Assembly (NCBI GenBank): GCA_036346375.1
Contig: CM070512.1
Span: 40,284,466 to 40,348,465 of the forward strand
Source: Guadua angustifolia
Taxonomy: Eukaryota; Streptophyta; Magnoliopsida; Poales; Poaceae
DNA length: 64,000 nucleotides
Direction: 5' to 3'
Shown here: piece by piece, positions 34,963-45,211 of the stretch
Numbering within the stretch: position 1 is the first letter of the stretch
Layout of the letters: each line of letters begins with the position of its first letter
The notes under the pieces: generated by a model
The model's input: the letters and a program-made list of their open reading frames with translations, nothing else
What the model was told of the DNA's origin: nothing
Database searches by the model: none
Position numbers and translations under genes: made by a program

Positions 34963-36947
34963 TCAGCAAATTGAAGGCCTCAAGGATGCACCAAAGCTGC
35001 CTGTCTGCAAGGACGTGGGTGAGAGAGAATCACCGCCACACAGCCATGTCAACTCTGCTGGTACTGCAGGCCACGGCTTGATGACTTCACCAGACGCCGA
35101 GATGAGCTCCGCGATGAAAGCAGGGTCGAATGGTGGACATGGCAAGCCGCTGATGAATTCCCCGGGTGCTGGCTCGTCAAGCTGTACTCCCTCCACGTCG
35201 AAGCACGCATCCGCAACCTGCGTGGTGTCACCTGGGCAAGAGTTGTGTACTGTTGTGGCGGTCTGGACGAGCTCCACAGCGGTGTCAGTCTTTGGCTCAG
35301 GCTCAGCTGGTGGGGAACATGGTGGTGGCACACCTGGCTCACCGGCAAATAGGTCAAGCTCATTGAAGTCGAAGGGCAGCAGTGCGCTCATATTGCCGTC
35401 AACATACATCAGATCCTGCTCGTCGAACTCGAAGGGCTGAAGTGGGATCGTGGCACCGTCACGATCAAGCATCTCCTCCATCTCAAGCACCAACTCGTCA
35501 GTCATTTGCCGCTTGGCACTGCAGGGTTGACGAGCCTCTTCTGCAGGGTGAAGGTCGTCCACGTTGCCTCCTGGCCCATGGTAGTAGTCCGGCGTCAGGG
35601 TGCTCTTGAGGCTCTCTGCAAACAGCACCATGTCGTCGTCTTCCTCCTTGTCCATCATTTGCTGCCAGTCACTGCAGGGTTGAGGAGCCTCTTCTGTAGG
35701 GTGATGATCATCCAGCTTGCCTCCCAGCCCATGGTGGTACTCCACCGTCAAGGTGCTCTTGAGGCTCTCTGCAAACAGCACCACATCGCCGTCTTCCTCC
35801 TTGTCCGTCATTTGCTGCCAGTCACTGCAGGGTTGAGGAGCCTCTTTGTAGGGTGATGATCATCCAGCTCGCCTCCCAGCCCATGGTGGTACTCCGCCTT
35901 CAAGGTGCTTTTGAGGCTCTCTGCAAACAGCACAACATCGTCGTCTTCCTCCTCGTCCATTGTTTGCTGCTGGTCGCTGCAGGGTGGAGGTGCCTCTTCT
36001 CCAGGGTGATGGTCGCCCGGCTCGCCTCCAAATAGGTCGAGCTCATTGAAGTCCAAGGGCAGCAGTGCACTCATGTCATCGTCAACCCACATCTGGTCAT
36101 GCTCGAAGTGCTGAAGTGGGATTGCGGCGCCATCACCGTCGATCATCTCCTCGATCATTTGTAGCTGGGCACTGCAGGGTTCAGGAGCCTCTTCTGCAGG
36201 GTGCTGCCAGTCGCTGCAGGGTGGAGGAGCCTCTTCTGTAGGGTGATGGTCGTTCGCCAGCTCACCTCCCGGCGCGGGGTGGTACTCCGACGACGTCAGG
36301 CCGCGCTGGAGGCTCTCCGCAAACGCCAGCATATCGTCGTCTTCCTCGTCAGTCATTTGGCGCCGGGCGCTGCAGGGTGGAGGTGCCTCGGGGTGCTCCT
36401 CCTCTGCCTTCCTCTTCTTGCAGCCGAACGACTCGGACAGGGCAGCCGTCGTGGTCGACGATGAAACAACTCGCGACTGAGGAGGCGCCGCTCGAGGCGA
36501 CCGGTACACCTTGCAGAGAACAAGATCGGCGCCTCCGATGCTGTACTCGACCATGAGCCATCCCGGCTTGACGACACCGGACGCCGTCTTTACCTTGAAC
36601 GAGAACTTCTGGAAGCAGCCTGCGGTGGCGCTTCCCTCGACCGTCTTCTGGCCAGTCTCCGAGTGCCACCACATCTTGCCGCCGACCGTGCGCGCCTTCC
36701 TCTTGCCAGCGCAGTGGCGCACTGGGCTGAAGAAGTACCAGACCCGGGCGTCCCCAAAGCCGGTGCCAGGCGCGGCCGTGAGGCCGGTGACCAGCTGGTC
36801 GGGGGCGGCGGAGTAGACGTCGCGCTCGTGGATGAAGCAGGCGGCGGCGAGGGGGGGCTGGCCGGCGATCTTGCGGCCGAGGAAGAGGTCGATGAGCTCG
36901 TCATCTCGGGGGCGGAAGGTGAGGCACTGCGGAGCAACAACCTCCAT
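34963..36947 (-). pseudogene. NAC-domain transcription factor gene with repetitive C-terminus, frameshifted
   Basis: The ATG at 36947 (CCATGG context, 14 codons into a longer frame) begins MEVVAPQCLTFRPRDDELID, a NAC subdomain A. The B-E blocks follow: CFIHERDVYSAAPDQL, VWYFFSPVRHCAGKRKAR with KMWWHSETGQK, KVKTASGVVKPGWLMVEYSI and LCKVYRSPRA. No intron is apparent. The C-terminal part is acidic and repetitive: FAESL(K)STL appears in three 150-bp tandem units (near 35911, 35761 and 35611) plus a diverged one near 36309, and an ALLPxDFNELDLF block occurs twice. At about 35846 one unit has CCTCTTTGTAGG where its neighbour has CCTCTTCTGTAGG; the lost C shifts the frame, and the protein continues in the next frame to a stop at 34963. 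NAC proteins bind DNA as dimers in the nucleus; acidic C-termini usually activate transcription. A sequencing error could also explain the shift. Confidence 0.8.
35540..35990 (-). repeat. 150-bp coding tandem repeat, three units
   Basis: GAGGCTCTCTGCAAAC(AGCAC) recurs at exact 150-bp steps (about 35911, 35761 and 35611), each within an almost identical 50-codon unit of the NAC gene. The low divergence points to recent expansion. Confidence 0.85.
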
Positions 36948-37142
36948 GGAGATGTTGCGCGCGCGCTGGGGAGGAAGTGTGGGCAAGATCTCGCGGTGAA
37001 TCCGTGGATCCTGCCCTGCCTTTTACGCACGGGTGGATCCATAACGGCAGGAGGGTGGAGGAGAGTAGGAAATGGATGCGGAATCGGATTGAAGAAGAGC
37101 TAACGCGGTTTGTTTGAGATCAAACCGGATAAGATGCGGATT
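36948..37142 (-). promoter_or_regulatory. NAC gene leader, cut by the chromovirus insertion
   Basis: The 195 bp upstream of the NAC ATG end directly at the LTR. The distal part (37050-37142) is repeated beyond the element at about 42747-42830. Whether this is 5' UTR or promoter cannot be told from sequence. Confidence 0.55.
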
Positions 37143-37526
37143 TGTCAGGATGGCTGCGTTGAAGGAATTGGCACCGCGCGTGATAGCAGAAAAGGGCGGG
37201 AACAAGATGGTTGATGCAAGGCTCAAAGGAGTGGCGTAGATTGTTTTCTTTTTGTTGAACGGCTGTGATCGTTAAAGCGTGAGTAAATAGAGTTTGTCGG
37301 TAATTACTGTAGCCTGTCAAACGGTAAACTGAGTTGGTAATTGGGCGTGAGTTGTGACTGGGTTAAAGTACGTTGTGCTGAGGCAAACGAGATCAGAAAA
37401 GAAATAGAAAGATATCTTTCCCCTTCCTCACGTCTTCTTCATCCTGCTCTCCTTTTCCTCTCTTATGAACTACTTCTCTGCTATCTTTTCTGTCCAAAAA
37501 TCCAGCGAGAGGAATCAGCTATTACA
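37143..37526 (+). repeat. 5' LTR of the Reina-like element
   Basis: 384 bp, paired with 42327-42706. The first about 90 bp, shared with the other LTR, are nearly identical. Confidence 0.9.
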
Positions 37527-37528
37527 TC

Positions 37529-37540
37529 TGGTATCAGAGC
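37529..37540 (+). other. Primer binding site, initiator tRNA-Met type
   Basis: TGGTATCAGAGC, complementary to the 3' end of plant initiator methionine tRNA, two bases after the LTR. Confidence 0.9.
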
Positions 37541-37812
37541 AGGTTGATCCAAGCCTTCCGCGTGTTCCTTCTGGGTTGACTGATTCGGTTGGAGGGGTAA
37601 AATCCCAGACGAGGGTTGGAGAGCTCGGGATCACGCACGTGATTCTGGGCATTCCGCACAAACTTTTGTTTCCCGACTCTGGTTCCTTCGATCGACTCAG
37701 CCACGGCGCCGCCAAAACCTTCGGTGCAAACCAGGATGGTCTTGGAGGCGGTTGGGGAGGCGCCGAACGAGCCGATGCGAAATGGGTACGTCTGGAAGAG
37801 AAGTGGGAATCT

Positions 37813-39399
37813 ATGAAGGCGCACTTGGACTTCATCGTCGAGAAGATTAAACCGGTGGAAACTATTCCGATCATCCAAGCCCAGGTAACTGAACACAGTA
37901 CTGTTATTATGGGGTTGATGGAGCAGTTCCAGAAGGTGGTTCACACCCTGAAGGAGAGCCCTGGAGCACAATCTGTGCCCCGCATGGATCTTGGTGCGGG
38001 CATGACTACGCCGTCACCGGTGCACATGGCGCCGGAGCATCGGGGTGACCTTACTGCTCCTTCGGCAGGGTTGTTGGGAAAATGTCCTGCATCCTCTCTG
38101 AGTTTTGGACTTAACACATCGCCTCAGTCATCGGCTGGAGCGCAAGGGGAGAAGAGGTTGCAGATGCCCAAACTGACATTCCCAAAATTTGATGGCGAAG
38201 AACCTCGCATCTGGAGAAATCGTTATTTGCAGTATTTCAAGATATATGAAATAGATGAATCACTGTGGACCACAGCGGCATCAATGCACATGGAGGGAAA
38301 CGCAGCACTATGGCTACAGGTGTACCAGGAACAGTATCCTGCAGGAGACTGGGATCATTTCATGACAGCCGTTGAATCTGAATTTGGCGCATATGATTCT
38401 CGTCGTAGCATCAGAGACCTCATACAAATTAAACAGACAGGCACTGTGCTTGAGTACCGAAACCAGTTTGAGCTAGCCATGTATAAAGTGAGAGCATACA
38501 GTAAGGCTTGTTCCGAAGATTTCTTTGTTAATCATTTTATCATGGGGTTGAAGGATGAGATACGGTACGAGGTGGAACTTCAATTACCGGTATCTGTTCG
38601 TAAGGCATTCTTGCTGGCCCAGATTCAAGAGGAGAAGTGTGACAGAAACAAGATGAAGTCATTTCGGGCACCAGTGGCTTCTAAATCAGGAGGTACATAT
38701 CGCCAAGAGGTTCATCCTGCTCTGAACAAACCACTGGTGGAAGAGCTGAGTCGAGCTCGGCAATTACGGGACTATCGTCGTGCTCGTGGCCTGTGTTTCA
38801 AGTGCGGCGACAAATTTGACAAAGACCATCAATGTAAAATCATTCCACCTGTACAGGCTCATGCATTGTCGGTGGAAGAAACTCTTGACCATCTGAGTGA
38901 GGAGCTTTTGCAAACGCTTGAAGAAGAAGACAGAGTGTTTGAACAAGAGCAATACAAGTTATCAGTTCATGCTTTATCTGGTACCGAGGATCTAGCTACT
39001 ATTCGATTACAGGCAATGGTCGGCAACCACTTGATGCTCCTGTTGGTCGATTCAGGTAGCTCACACAGTTTTATCAACTCCAGATTCCTTGAACGGACTA
39101 AATACCATCCAGAACCGATTCCTGCGGTTCAGGTATTTGTGGCTAATGGAGAAGCGTTACATTGTGCTAGTCATATTCCACAATTGGAATGGTGCACACA
39201 GGGTTATTCATTTCATACTGACATGAGAGTGCTTGCTTTGGGCACGTATGATGCAATCTTGGGCATGGACTGGCTTCAATTGAATAGTCCGATGATTTGC
39301 AATTGGAGACAGAAAACGTTGGAGTTTGATCACCAAGGGTGTAACATTGTCGCAAGGGTGTCGCAGTCTCTCTCGATCACAAAGATGGTCTCACCGTAA
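37813..39399 (+). CDS. Gag-protease of the Reina-like element
   Basis: The frame is open from 37465 inside the LTR; I take the ATG at 37813, which begins MKAHLDF, as the likely start because it lies past the primer binding site. The Gag capsid region (LTFPKFDGEEPRIWRNR to about 38640) is followed by a zinc-knuckle variant CFKCGDKFDKDHQC (38793-38834) and an aspartic protease with LLVDSGSSHSFI (about 39042) and DAILGMDWL (about 39249). Gag forms the particle and binds the RNA; the protease cleaves the polyprotein. It ends in a TAA at 39397-39399, cutting protease from polymerase; whether the stop is natural or acquired is unclear. Confidence 0.85.
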   Translation: MKAHLDFIVEKIKPVETIPIIQAQVTEHSTVIMGLMEQFQKVVHTLKESPGAQSVPRMDLGAGMTTPSPVHMAPEHRGDLTAPSAGLLGKCPASSLSFGLNTSPQSSAGAQGEKRLQMPKLTFPKFDGEEPRIWRNRYLQYFKIYEIDESLWTTAASMHMEGNAALWLQVYQEQYPAGDWDHFMTAVESEFGAYDSRRSIRDLIQIKQTGTVLEYRNQFELAMYKVRAYSKACSEDFFVNHFIMGLKDEIRYEVELQLPVSVRKAFLLAQIQEEKCDRNKMKSFRAPVASKSGGTYRQEVHPALNKPLVEELSRARQLRDYRRARGLCFKCGDKFDKDHQCKIIPPVQAHALSVEETLDHLSEELLQTLEEEDRVFEQEQYKLSVHALSGTEDLATIRLQAMVGNHLMLLLVDSGSSHSFINSRFLERTKYHPEPIPAVQVFVANGEALHCASHIPQLEWCTQGYSFHTDMRVLALGTYDAILGMDWLQLNSPMICNWRQKTLEFDHQGCNIVARVSQSLSITKMVSP

Positions 39400-39559
39400 A
39401 AGTGTGGTTATCGATGGCGTAGCACACATGCGGTCTGGGCTCTTGCCAAGGAGGCTGAAGTCAGGTCCACTGGGGTTTCAGCACCTATTCCGACCGAAAT
39501 TCAGATGGTTTTAGAGCAGTTTGCTGATGTATTTGCAGACCCAGTTGGTCTACCACCTT

Positions 39560-40230
39560 CTCGAGTGTATGACCACTTATTTGTTGCTTTAGTACCGCTC
39601 AATTCCTCGTGAACAATGACCATACCGCTTATTCGCCCATGCGTAAAGATGAGATAGAGCGACAGGTTGATGAGATGTTGAAATTGGGGTTCATACAACC
39701 TAGCACCAGTCCATTCGCGTCTCCAGTATTGTTGGTGCAAAAGAAGGATGGCAATGGCGCTTTTGTGTGGACTATCGCAAACTCAACAAGATAACCATTA
39801 AGAACAAGTTTCCCATGCCTGTCGTCGATGAACTTTTGGATGAGTTAGCTGGCACACAGTACTTCACTAAACTTGATTTAAAGGCTGGTTATCACCAAAT
39901 ACGAATGGTTGCAACTGACATGCCCAAAACAGCCTTCAAGACTCATCATGGTCATTTCGAGTTTAGGGTGATGCCATTCGGCTTAACTAATGCCCCTGCG
40001 ACCTTCCAGTGCCTTATGAACTCTATTCTTGCTCCTGGTTTACGCAAATTTGTGTTAGTATTCATGGATGACATTCTCATATACAGTCCCACATTAGCAA
40101 CTCATGTGAATCATTTGGCTACTATTCTTTCATGGTTGCAACAGAACCAGTTATGTGTCAAGAAAACCAAGTGTGACTTTGCCAAGCGCAGATACGATCT
40201 CGCCACATCATATCTCATGAAGGGGTTGTG
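39560..40230 (+). pseudogene. Reverse transcriptase of the Reina-like element, frameshifted
   Basis: Blocks of the Ty3 reverse transcriptase occur in order: DEMLKLGFIQPSTSPFASPV (39671 on), FCVDYRKLNK after a frame change near 39755, TKLDLKAGYHQIRM, TAFKTHHGHFEFRVMPFGLT and the catalytic FMDDILIYS (about 40060-40086). Near 40195-40215 the usual YLGH(I/V) block is disrupted. At least two frameshifts make the domain inactive. Confidence 0.85.
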
Positions 40231-40239
40231 ATCGATCCC

Positions 40240-40747
40240 GATAAGACTCATGCAATGTCGACTTGGCCGCAACCCATGAATGTGACAGAGCTTGGTTTCT
40301 GGGCCTTACAGCTATTATCGGAAATTCGTGAAAAATTATGGGATTCTGGCTCGCCCTCTCACAAATCTACTCAAGAAGAAAGCCTTTCAATGGGACTCAG
40401 CTGCTACACATGCGTTTGAACAACTCAAACTGGCAATGAGCCGAACCCCTGTTCTGGCTTTACCGGATTTTCAGCAATCCTTTGTGGTTGAGACTGATGC
40501 CAGCGATATTGGAATTGGTGCGGTGCTAATGCAGCAAGGACATCCTATTGCCTTCTTGAGTAAGGCCTTAAGCCCGCGTCATCAAAAACTATCCATATAT
40601 GAAAAGGAGTTTCTTGCGGTGATCATGGCAGTGGATAGATGGCGCCAATATCTTCAGCAAGGTGAATTTGTTATTCATACCGATCACCGAAGTTTATGTT
40701 ATCTTGGCGAACAACAGTTGGTTTCGAATTACAAAGGAAAGCGATGA
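40240..40747 (+). pseudogene. RNase H of the Reina-like element, frameshifted
   Basis: The connection YYRKFVKNYGILARPLTNLL and FQWDSAATHAFEQLK lead to RNase H motifs VETDASDIGIGAVL, YEKEFLAVIMAVDRWRQYL and HTDHRSL. The frame shifts again near 40740 before the integrase frame. RNase H degrades the RNA strand of the RNA:DNA hybrid. Confidence 0.8.
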
Positions 40748-42423
40748 CCAAGTTGATGGGCCTCAACTTTAAGATTCAAGACAAGCAAGGGGAGCTTAAT
40801 CGAGTGGTCGATGCACTCTCACGCAGGGACATATTATGGCATCAAGAAGTCGTGTCCACAAAGACAAGTCGTGTGGATTCAGAGGTCTTGAATTCATACG
40901 TTACTGATTTGAAGGCTCAACAACTCTTGACTGAATTGGCTGTCAACAATTCCAATGAACGTGGTTTTCAGTTGCATCAGGGACTGATCAAACAACATGG
41001 CCGCATTTGGGTGGGTTCAAATTCAGCACTCCAAACCAAGATCATTAAAGCCTTCCATGACAGTGCGCTTGGAGGCCATTCCGGCGCTGCTGCCACCTAC
41101 CAGCGTGTGAAAAAACTGTTTGTCTGGCCTGGTCTCAAGACTGATGTCCGGAATGTAGTCACTCAGTGTGCAACCTGTCAACAGGCCAAGCATGAACACA
41201 CTCGCGCGTTCGGTTTACTACATACAGCCGCCGGTGCGGGCGGTGCTTGGCTCGATCTCACAATGGATTTTGTAGAGGGTCTACCTTCTTCTGAGGGCTA
41301 TAATACTATCATGGTAATTGTTGATCGCTTTTCGAAGTACGCCCATTTTGTTCCTCTTAAACATCCTTTCACAGGGCCTCAGGTTGCGCGCGCCTTTCTG
41401 GAGAACATTGTTAGGCTTCATGGTATGCCACGTTCAATTGTGTCTGATCGTGATAAAATTTTCACTAGTTTGTTTTGGAAGGCCCTCTTCACTGCTATGG
41501 ATGTTAAGCTGCAATTTAGCACGGCATACCACCCACAGACTGACGGGCAAAGTGAAAGGGTGAATCAGTGCTTGGAAATGTACCTTCGTTGTGCGGTTCA
41601 TTCTTCGCCCACTGCATGGCGTAAGTGGTTGGCAATGGCGGAGTTCTGGTACAACTCTTGTTATCATACCTCTCTTGGCTGCTCTCCATTTAAAGCTTTG
41701 TATGGTATGGATCCTCGATATGGCACCCTGTTACCAGTTCCTCTTGATACTTCACCATCGGTCACAGACTTGTTGGCCGAAAGGACTGCTCACGATGCAC
41801 GCCTGAAACATCATCTGCATGTGGCTCAAAATCGAATCAAGCTTCAGGCTGACAAGAAGCGAGTGGATCGGCAGTTTCAAGTAGGCGAGCAAGTATATCT
41901 TAAGCTCCAGCCGTATGCTCAGTCTTCTGTGGTTAACCGCCCTTTTCCGAAATTGGCTTTCAAGTTTTTTGGTCCTTACAGAGTCTTGGAGAAGATTGGG
42001 TCTGCTGCGTACAAGCTGGAGTTACCGAGTGGAAGTCAAGTCCATCCTGTCTTCCATGTTTCACAGCTCAAAGCTTCAGTCCCAGATTTCACTCCAATTT
42101 TTCATACACCTCCTAGTGTTGCAGATCTGACACTGGAGAATGTTGAACCAGAACTCGTTTTGGATCGCCGTCTTGTGAAGAAGGGCAACTCTCCTATTAC
42201 GCAGGTGCTGCTGAAGTGGACTGGGATTCCGGCGGAAATGGCCACATGGGAGGATTACACGGTGGTTAAACAACGTTTTCCTGCTGCTTTGGCTTGGGGA
42301 CAAGCCGATTCTGCCGAGGGGGGTGGTGTCAGGATGGCTGCGTTGAAGGAATTGGCACCGCGCGTGATAGCAGAAAAGGGCGGGAACAAGATGGTTGATG
42401 CAAGGCTCAAAGGAGTGGCGTAG
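40744..42423 (+). CDS. Integrase with chromodomain of the Reina-like element
   Basis: A 560-codon open frame. The zinc-binding H..H..C..C is FHDSALGGHSG and CATCQQAKHEH (about 41053-41195); core aspartates lie in LTMDFVEGLP and SIVSDRDKIF, and the glutamate in GQSERVNQCLEM. Near the end QVLLKWTGIPAEMATWEDY is a chromodomain, which targets integration to marked chromatin. The tail reads AWGQADSAEGGG, crosses the polypurine tract and continues 97 bp into the 3' LTR before TAG at 42421. Internal starts are ambiguous because the protein is normally part of Pol. Confidence 0.9.
   Translation: MTKLMGLNFKIQDKQGELNRVVDALSRRDILWHQEVVSTKTSRVDSEVLNSYVTDLKAQQLLTELAVNNSNERGFQLHQGLIKQHGRIWVGSNSALQTKIIKAFHDSALGGHSGAAATYQRVKKLFVWPGLKTDVRNVVTQCATCQQAKHEHTRAFGLLHTAAGAGGAWLDLTMDFVEGLPSSEGYNTIMVIVDRFSKYAHFVPLKHPFTGPQVARAFLENIVRLHGMPRSIVSDRDKIFTSLFWKALFTAMDVKLQFSTAYHPQTDGQSERVNQCLEMYLRCAVHSSPTAWRKWLAMAEFWYNSCYHTSLGCSPFKALYGMDPRYGTLLPVPLDTSPSVTDLLAERTAHDARLKHHLHVAQNRIKLQADKKRVDRQFQVGEQVYLKLQPYAQSSVVNRPFPKLAFKFFGPYRVLEKIGSAAYKLELPSGSQVHPVFHVSQLKASVPDFTPIFHTPPSVADLTLENVEPELVLDRRLVKKGNSPITQVLLKWTGIPAEMATWEDYTVVKQRFPAALAWGQADSAEGGGVRMAALKELAPRVIAEKGGNKMVDARLKGVA
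42313..42326 (+). other. Polypurine tract
   Basis: GCCGAGGGGGGTGG directly precedes the 3' LTR start TGTCAGG; it also encodes the AEGGG residues of the integrase tail. Confidence 0.8.
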
Positions 42424-42706
42424 ATTGTTTCCTTTTTGTTGAACGGCTGTGATCGTTAAAGCGTGAGTAAATAGAGTTTGTCGGTAATCATCGTGAGCCT
42501 GTCAAACGTAAACCGAAGTTGGTAATTGGGCGTGAGTTGTGATCTGGTTAAAGTACGCTAGCCGAGGCAAACGAGATCGTAAAAGAAATAGAAAGATATC
42601 TTCGCCTTCCTCACGTCTTCTTCATCCGCTCTCCTTTTCCTCTCTTATGAACTACTTCTCTGCAGTTTTTTCGTCCAAAAATCCAATGAGAGGAATCGCT
42701 ATTACA
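42327..42706 (+). repeat. 3' LTR of the Reina-like element
   Basis: 380 bp, paired with 37143-37526; differences are scattered, many of them small indels. Confidence 0.9.
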
Positions 42707-42880
42707 GATTCAATCCTCCCTTTCCTCATTCGATCGGCAGCTCAAGACGGCGGTGGAGGAGAGGGAAATGGATGCGAATCGGATTGAAGAAGAGCTAACG
42801 CGGTTTGTTTGAGATCAAACCGATAAGATGGATTCAATCCTCCCTTTCCTCATTCGACGGCAGCTCGAAGACGGCGCGAT
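42707..42880 (-). repeat. Displaced NAC leader with 124-bp tandem duplication
   Basis: GATTCAATCCTCCCTTTCCT begins at 42707 and again at 42831. Between them, 42747-42830 matches the leader left of the element (37050-37142), including GAAGAAGAGCTAACGCGGTT. The locus therefore had a tandem duplication, and the chromovirus sits at the boundary of the units. Confidence 0.8.
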
Positions 42881-43129
42881 CTCACGATCTTGATCCAGCA
42901 GCTTGAGCTGGAGGAATGGAAGAAGATTAGAGGAAGAGGGAGGAGACGGTTGCTGCCGGGAGGAGGCATTGCTGTCCCCATTTGGGGGAGGAAGACGACT
43001 CTTCATACTCCACTTTTGTTGTTTCTTGCGTACGTAGTTAGTACGCAGCGCGTACGTAACAGGAATTTTTTTAAAATAATATATTTTTAAAAAAAATTAC
43101 AGAAATAATATGCTGAAAAAAAATTGCAG

Positions 43130-43300
43130 AGATGCACGCAATTCCAAAATACGACACGTCTCTGTCGCAAATTGGAAATGCGACAAAGCTCTGTCACAAT
43201 TTCGAATTGCGACAGAGATGTTGTCGCAATTCTAAATTACGACAGAGACTTAGTCGCAGTTCCCTCTGTCGCAAATTGAAATAGCGACTTAAATGAATTG
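43130..43300. repeat. Cluster of GCGACAGAG direct and inverted repeats
   Basis: Units of the type CTCTGTCGCAA(A)TT and AATTGCGACAGAG alternate at about 25-40-bp steps. Such arrays are usual in the subterminal part of DNA transposons, but no terminal repeat was identified. Confidence 0.65.
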
Positions 43301-44545
43301 AATTTTTTTAATAATTCATTTATTTAGAATTTGCAAAAATAAATTTAATCATCGATAAATATTACAAGGGATTAGACGTATAATCCTTCTGAGACGAGGG
43401 CAATTGAATGTATATTATTTTTCTTTTGCAAGGGATTAGAAGATTTGATGTATATTTAACATTCTGAGTGGATACCTGTTTTATATATAGAACGAAAAGG
43501 AATACGCCTGGTGTTAATGTAAGTAAAACTAGACTGCATCAGCATTCCTATACAGAAAGCAATGTTTCTAGAAAATACAGCATGTCGTAAGACAACGAAG
43601 GTGCTACTGGATTGAAGATGCTGCAAACACCAATCAACTTATTTGAAGATAAATGTGTTTTTTGGCATTCAGTTAGAACCAGTGAAGTAAATACAATCAA
43701 ATCATTTGCATCTTTTAAGTCTGAGGTGATCTATTGACGTAGTTCGCAGTGGCATTAAAATATTTTAAATTTACTATTTCAGTTTCATAGTACGATGGTA
43801 CTTTACCTAAATGGAAGGCTTGTGTCCAGTGACGTGGGCAATCTATCAAATATAATCTATGTACATAAAAAATGTCTAGAGTGGTAGGTTTCATTACAGA
43901 CAATGTTTAACTCTTTATATTTATTTTACATATTTGAGATTTATCATCATACAATTTTCAATGTAGATTTAAGATGCGACGATGATGTCCCATTTGTTTA
44001 GTTCTTCTGCTTAATATTAGTCTCACAAACCACAGTAGGGTTTATGTTGATACGATCTTTTTTTCTTCCTACTAATTTTTTGTGAAGGGCTCCAAGAGTA
44101 TGGTACGAAAGTGATAGGATTACAAACTTGGACTCACAAAACGTTACCCTTAGTTGTTATTATAAGCCCTTAGTTGTTACTATGAGCATTGCAATGAAAG
44201 TTATTATGATTGCAATCGAAATTATTATGACTGCAATCCAGTTGACATTATGAGCATTGCAGTTATTATGATTCAACATTCTGAGCCCTTGGTTGTTATT
44301 ATAAGCATTGCATTCAAAGTTTCCATATTCCATGTGCAGTGATGATATTTGATTGCCGCTCGGATGCTGTAATCTCTAGAACGGTCAACTGGATGTCACA
44401 AAACGATGGTGGGAGATGGAGATTAGAGAGAAGACGATTCTAAAATCAGAAGTTACTATGGAAAATAAAGTAGGCCATACTATTTATTACAACTTAAAAT
44501 TAAAAGAATCATAACTTCACGTTTACTGAGTGCATCGAGGTCACT
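43301..44545. other. AT-rich stretch, no gene seen
   Basis: No supported coding frame. At 44150-44310 short repeats of TTAGTTGTTA(C/T)TAT, GAGCATTGCA and TTATTATGA occur in tandem. Confidence 0.5.
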
Positions 44546-44555
44546 TCCCCTTCGC

Positions 44556-45150
44556 CTATGCCTCTGGTGGGGCTTCTATGGCACGACGTGCCCTCTCTCG
44601 CTTCCTCTCTCTCTCGGCCTCCTTCTCCTCCGCTTCCTTTCTACGTGCCTCCTCGCGTGTGGCGTCACGCTGCTCTTGAAGCTGCTGCCTGAATTCCTCA
44701 TCCCGGTTGGCTTGATTGAGGAGCCTTTGATCTTCGGGATCGATGTCCACATCAAACCACTGCTCAAATTCACACAGTGGTGGACGCAACTGCACGAAAC
44801 ATATATTACGAAACACGTATGATTGTTACCAGCTGACGATTCCTCAGGCTCTTCTCCGGCGGGTCGAAGGCGTAGTTGCGGCACTTCCAATACCTCCTCT
44901 TCCAAGTTGTGATTTCCCAAGAGCGGACAAGCCTGCAAGGATCTCTGCACAAACACATCGGTGGGACGGCCCCGTGAGGTAGGAAGAGGTCCTGGTACGC
45001 GATGTTGCGCAGCCAGACCGAAGCGCCTCCCTCTTCCTTTGCTTTCCCCTTCCCCTTAGCACTTGCACGCCTCGGCTTTCTTTTCTCCCTCCCTTTTTTT
45101 CTCTTCTCCTTCCCTTCTCTCTTCTTTTCTCTCTTCTCTCGGTTCTGCAC
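44556..45150 (-). pseudogene. Orphan GRF-type zinc-finger ORF, transposon-associated
   Basis: From an ATG at 45150 the minus strand encodes a lysine/arginine-rich start, then VPPMCLCRDPCRLVR and WKRRYWKCRNYAFDPPEK, the CxC...(R)RYWxC pattern of a GRF-type zinc finger. In a second frame PPLCEFEQWFDVDIDPEDQR follows, then a charged coiled-coil-like tail ending APPEA. Together they form the usual GRF protein found near plant MULE and CACTA elements. A GT...AG pair would join the frames, but it spans only 39 nt, too short for a normal plant intron, so a frameshift or deletion is more likely. A CTATATAAGG box lies about 60 bp upstream. Confidence 0.6.
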
Positions 45151-45211
45151 TTTCTCTTGGTCTCGCTCGATGAGAAGGAAGGCAGGCGGGTGGTATAAAG
45201 AGAGATATCGC

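Larger units (their letters stand above)
37143..42706 (+). mobile_element. Complete Reina-like chromovirus (Ty3/gypsy)
   Basis: Size 5564 bp. LTRs of 384 and 380 bp (37143-37526, 42327-42706) both start TGTCAGGATGG and end CTATTACA. A TGGTATCAGAGC primer binding site follows the 5' LTR and a GAGGGGGGTGG tract precedes the 3' LTR. Gag, protease, reverse transcriptase, RNase H, integrase and a chromodomain follow in order. The short LTRs, compact size and chromodomain indicate the Reina clade. Gag-protease and integrase-chromodomain frames are open, but the reverse transcriptase/RNase H part has several frameshifts, so it is not autonomous now. It is inserted 195 bp upstream of the NAC start codon, in opposite orientation to that gene. 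The flanks share GATT, a possible partial target duplication. Confidence 0.9.

Noticed and set aside
34904..35440. Plus-strand 178-codon frame
   Set aside because: Antisense shadow of the NAC C-terminal coding region.
37465..37812. Use of the ATG at 37465 as the gag start
   Set aside because: It lies within the 5' LTR, upstream of the primer binding site; the genomic RNA may include it, but ATG 37813 is the safer start.
44791..44829. 39-nt intron in the GRF gene
   Set aside because: GT and AG are present and would join the frames, but 39 nt is below the usual minimum for plant introns.
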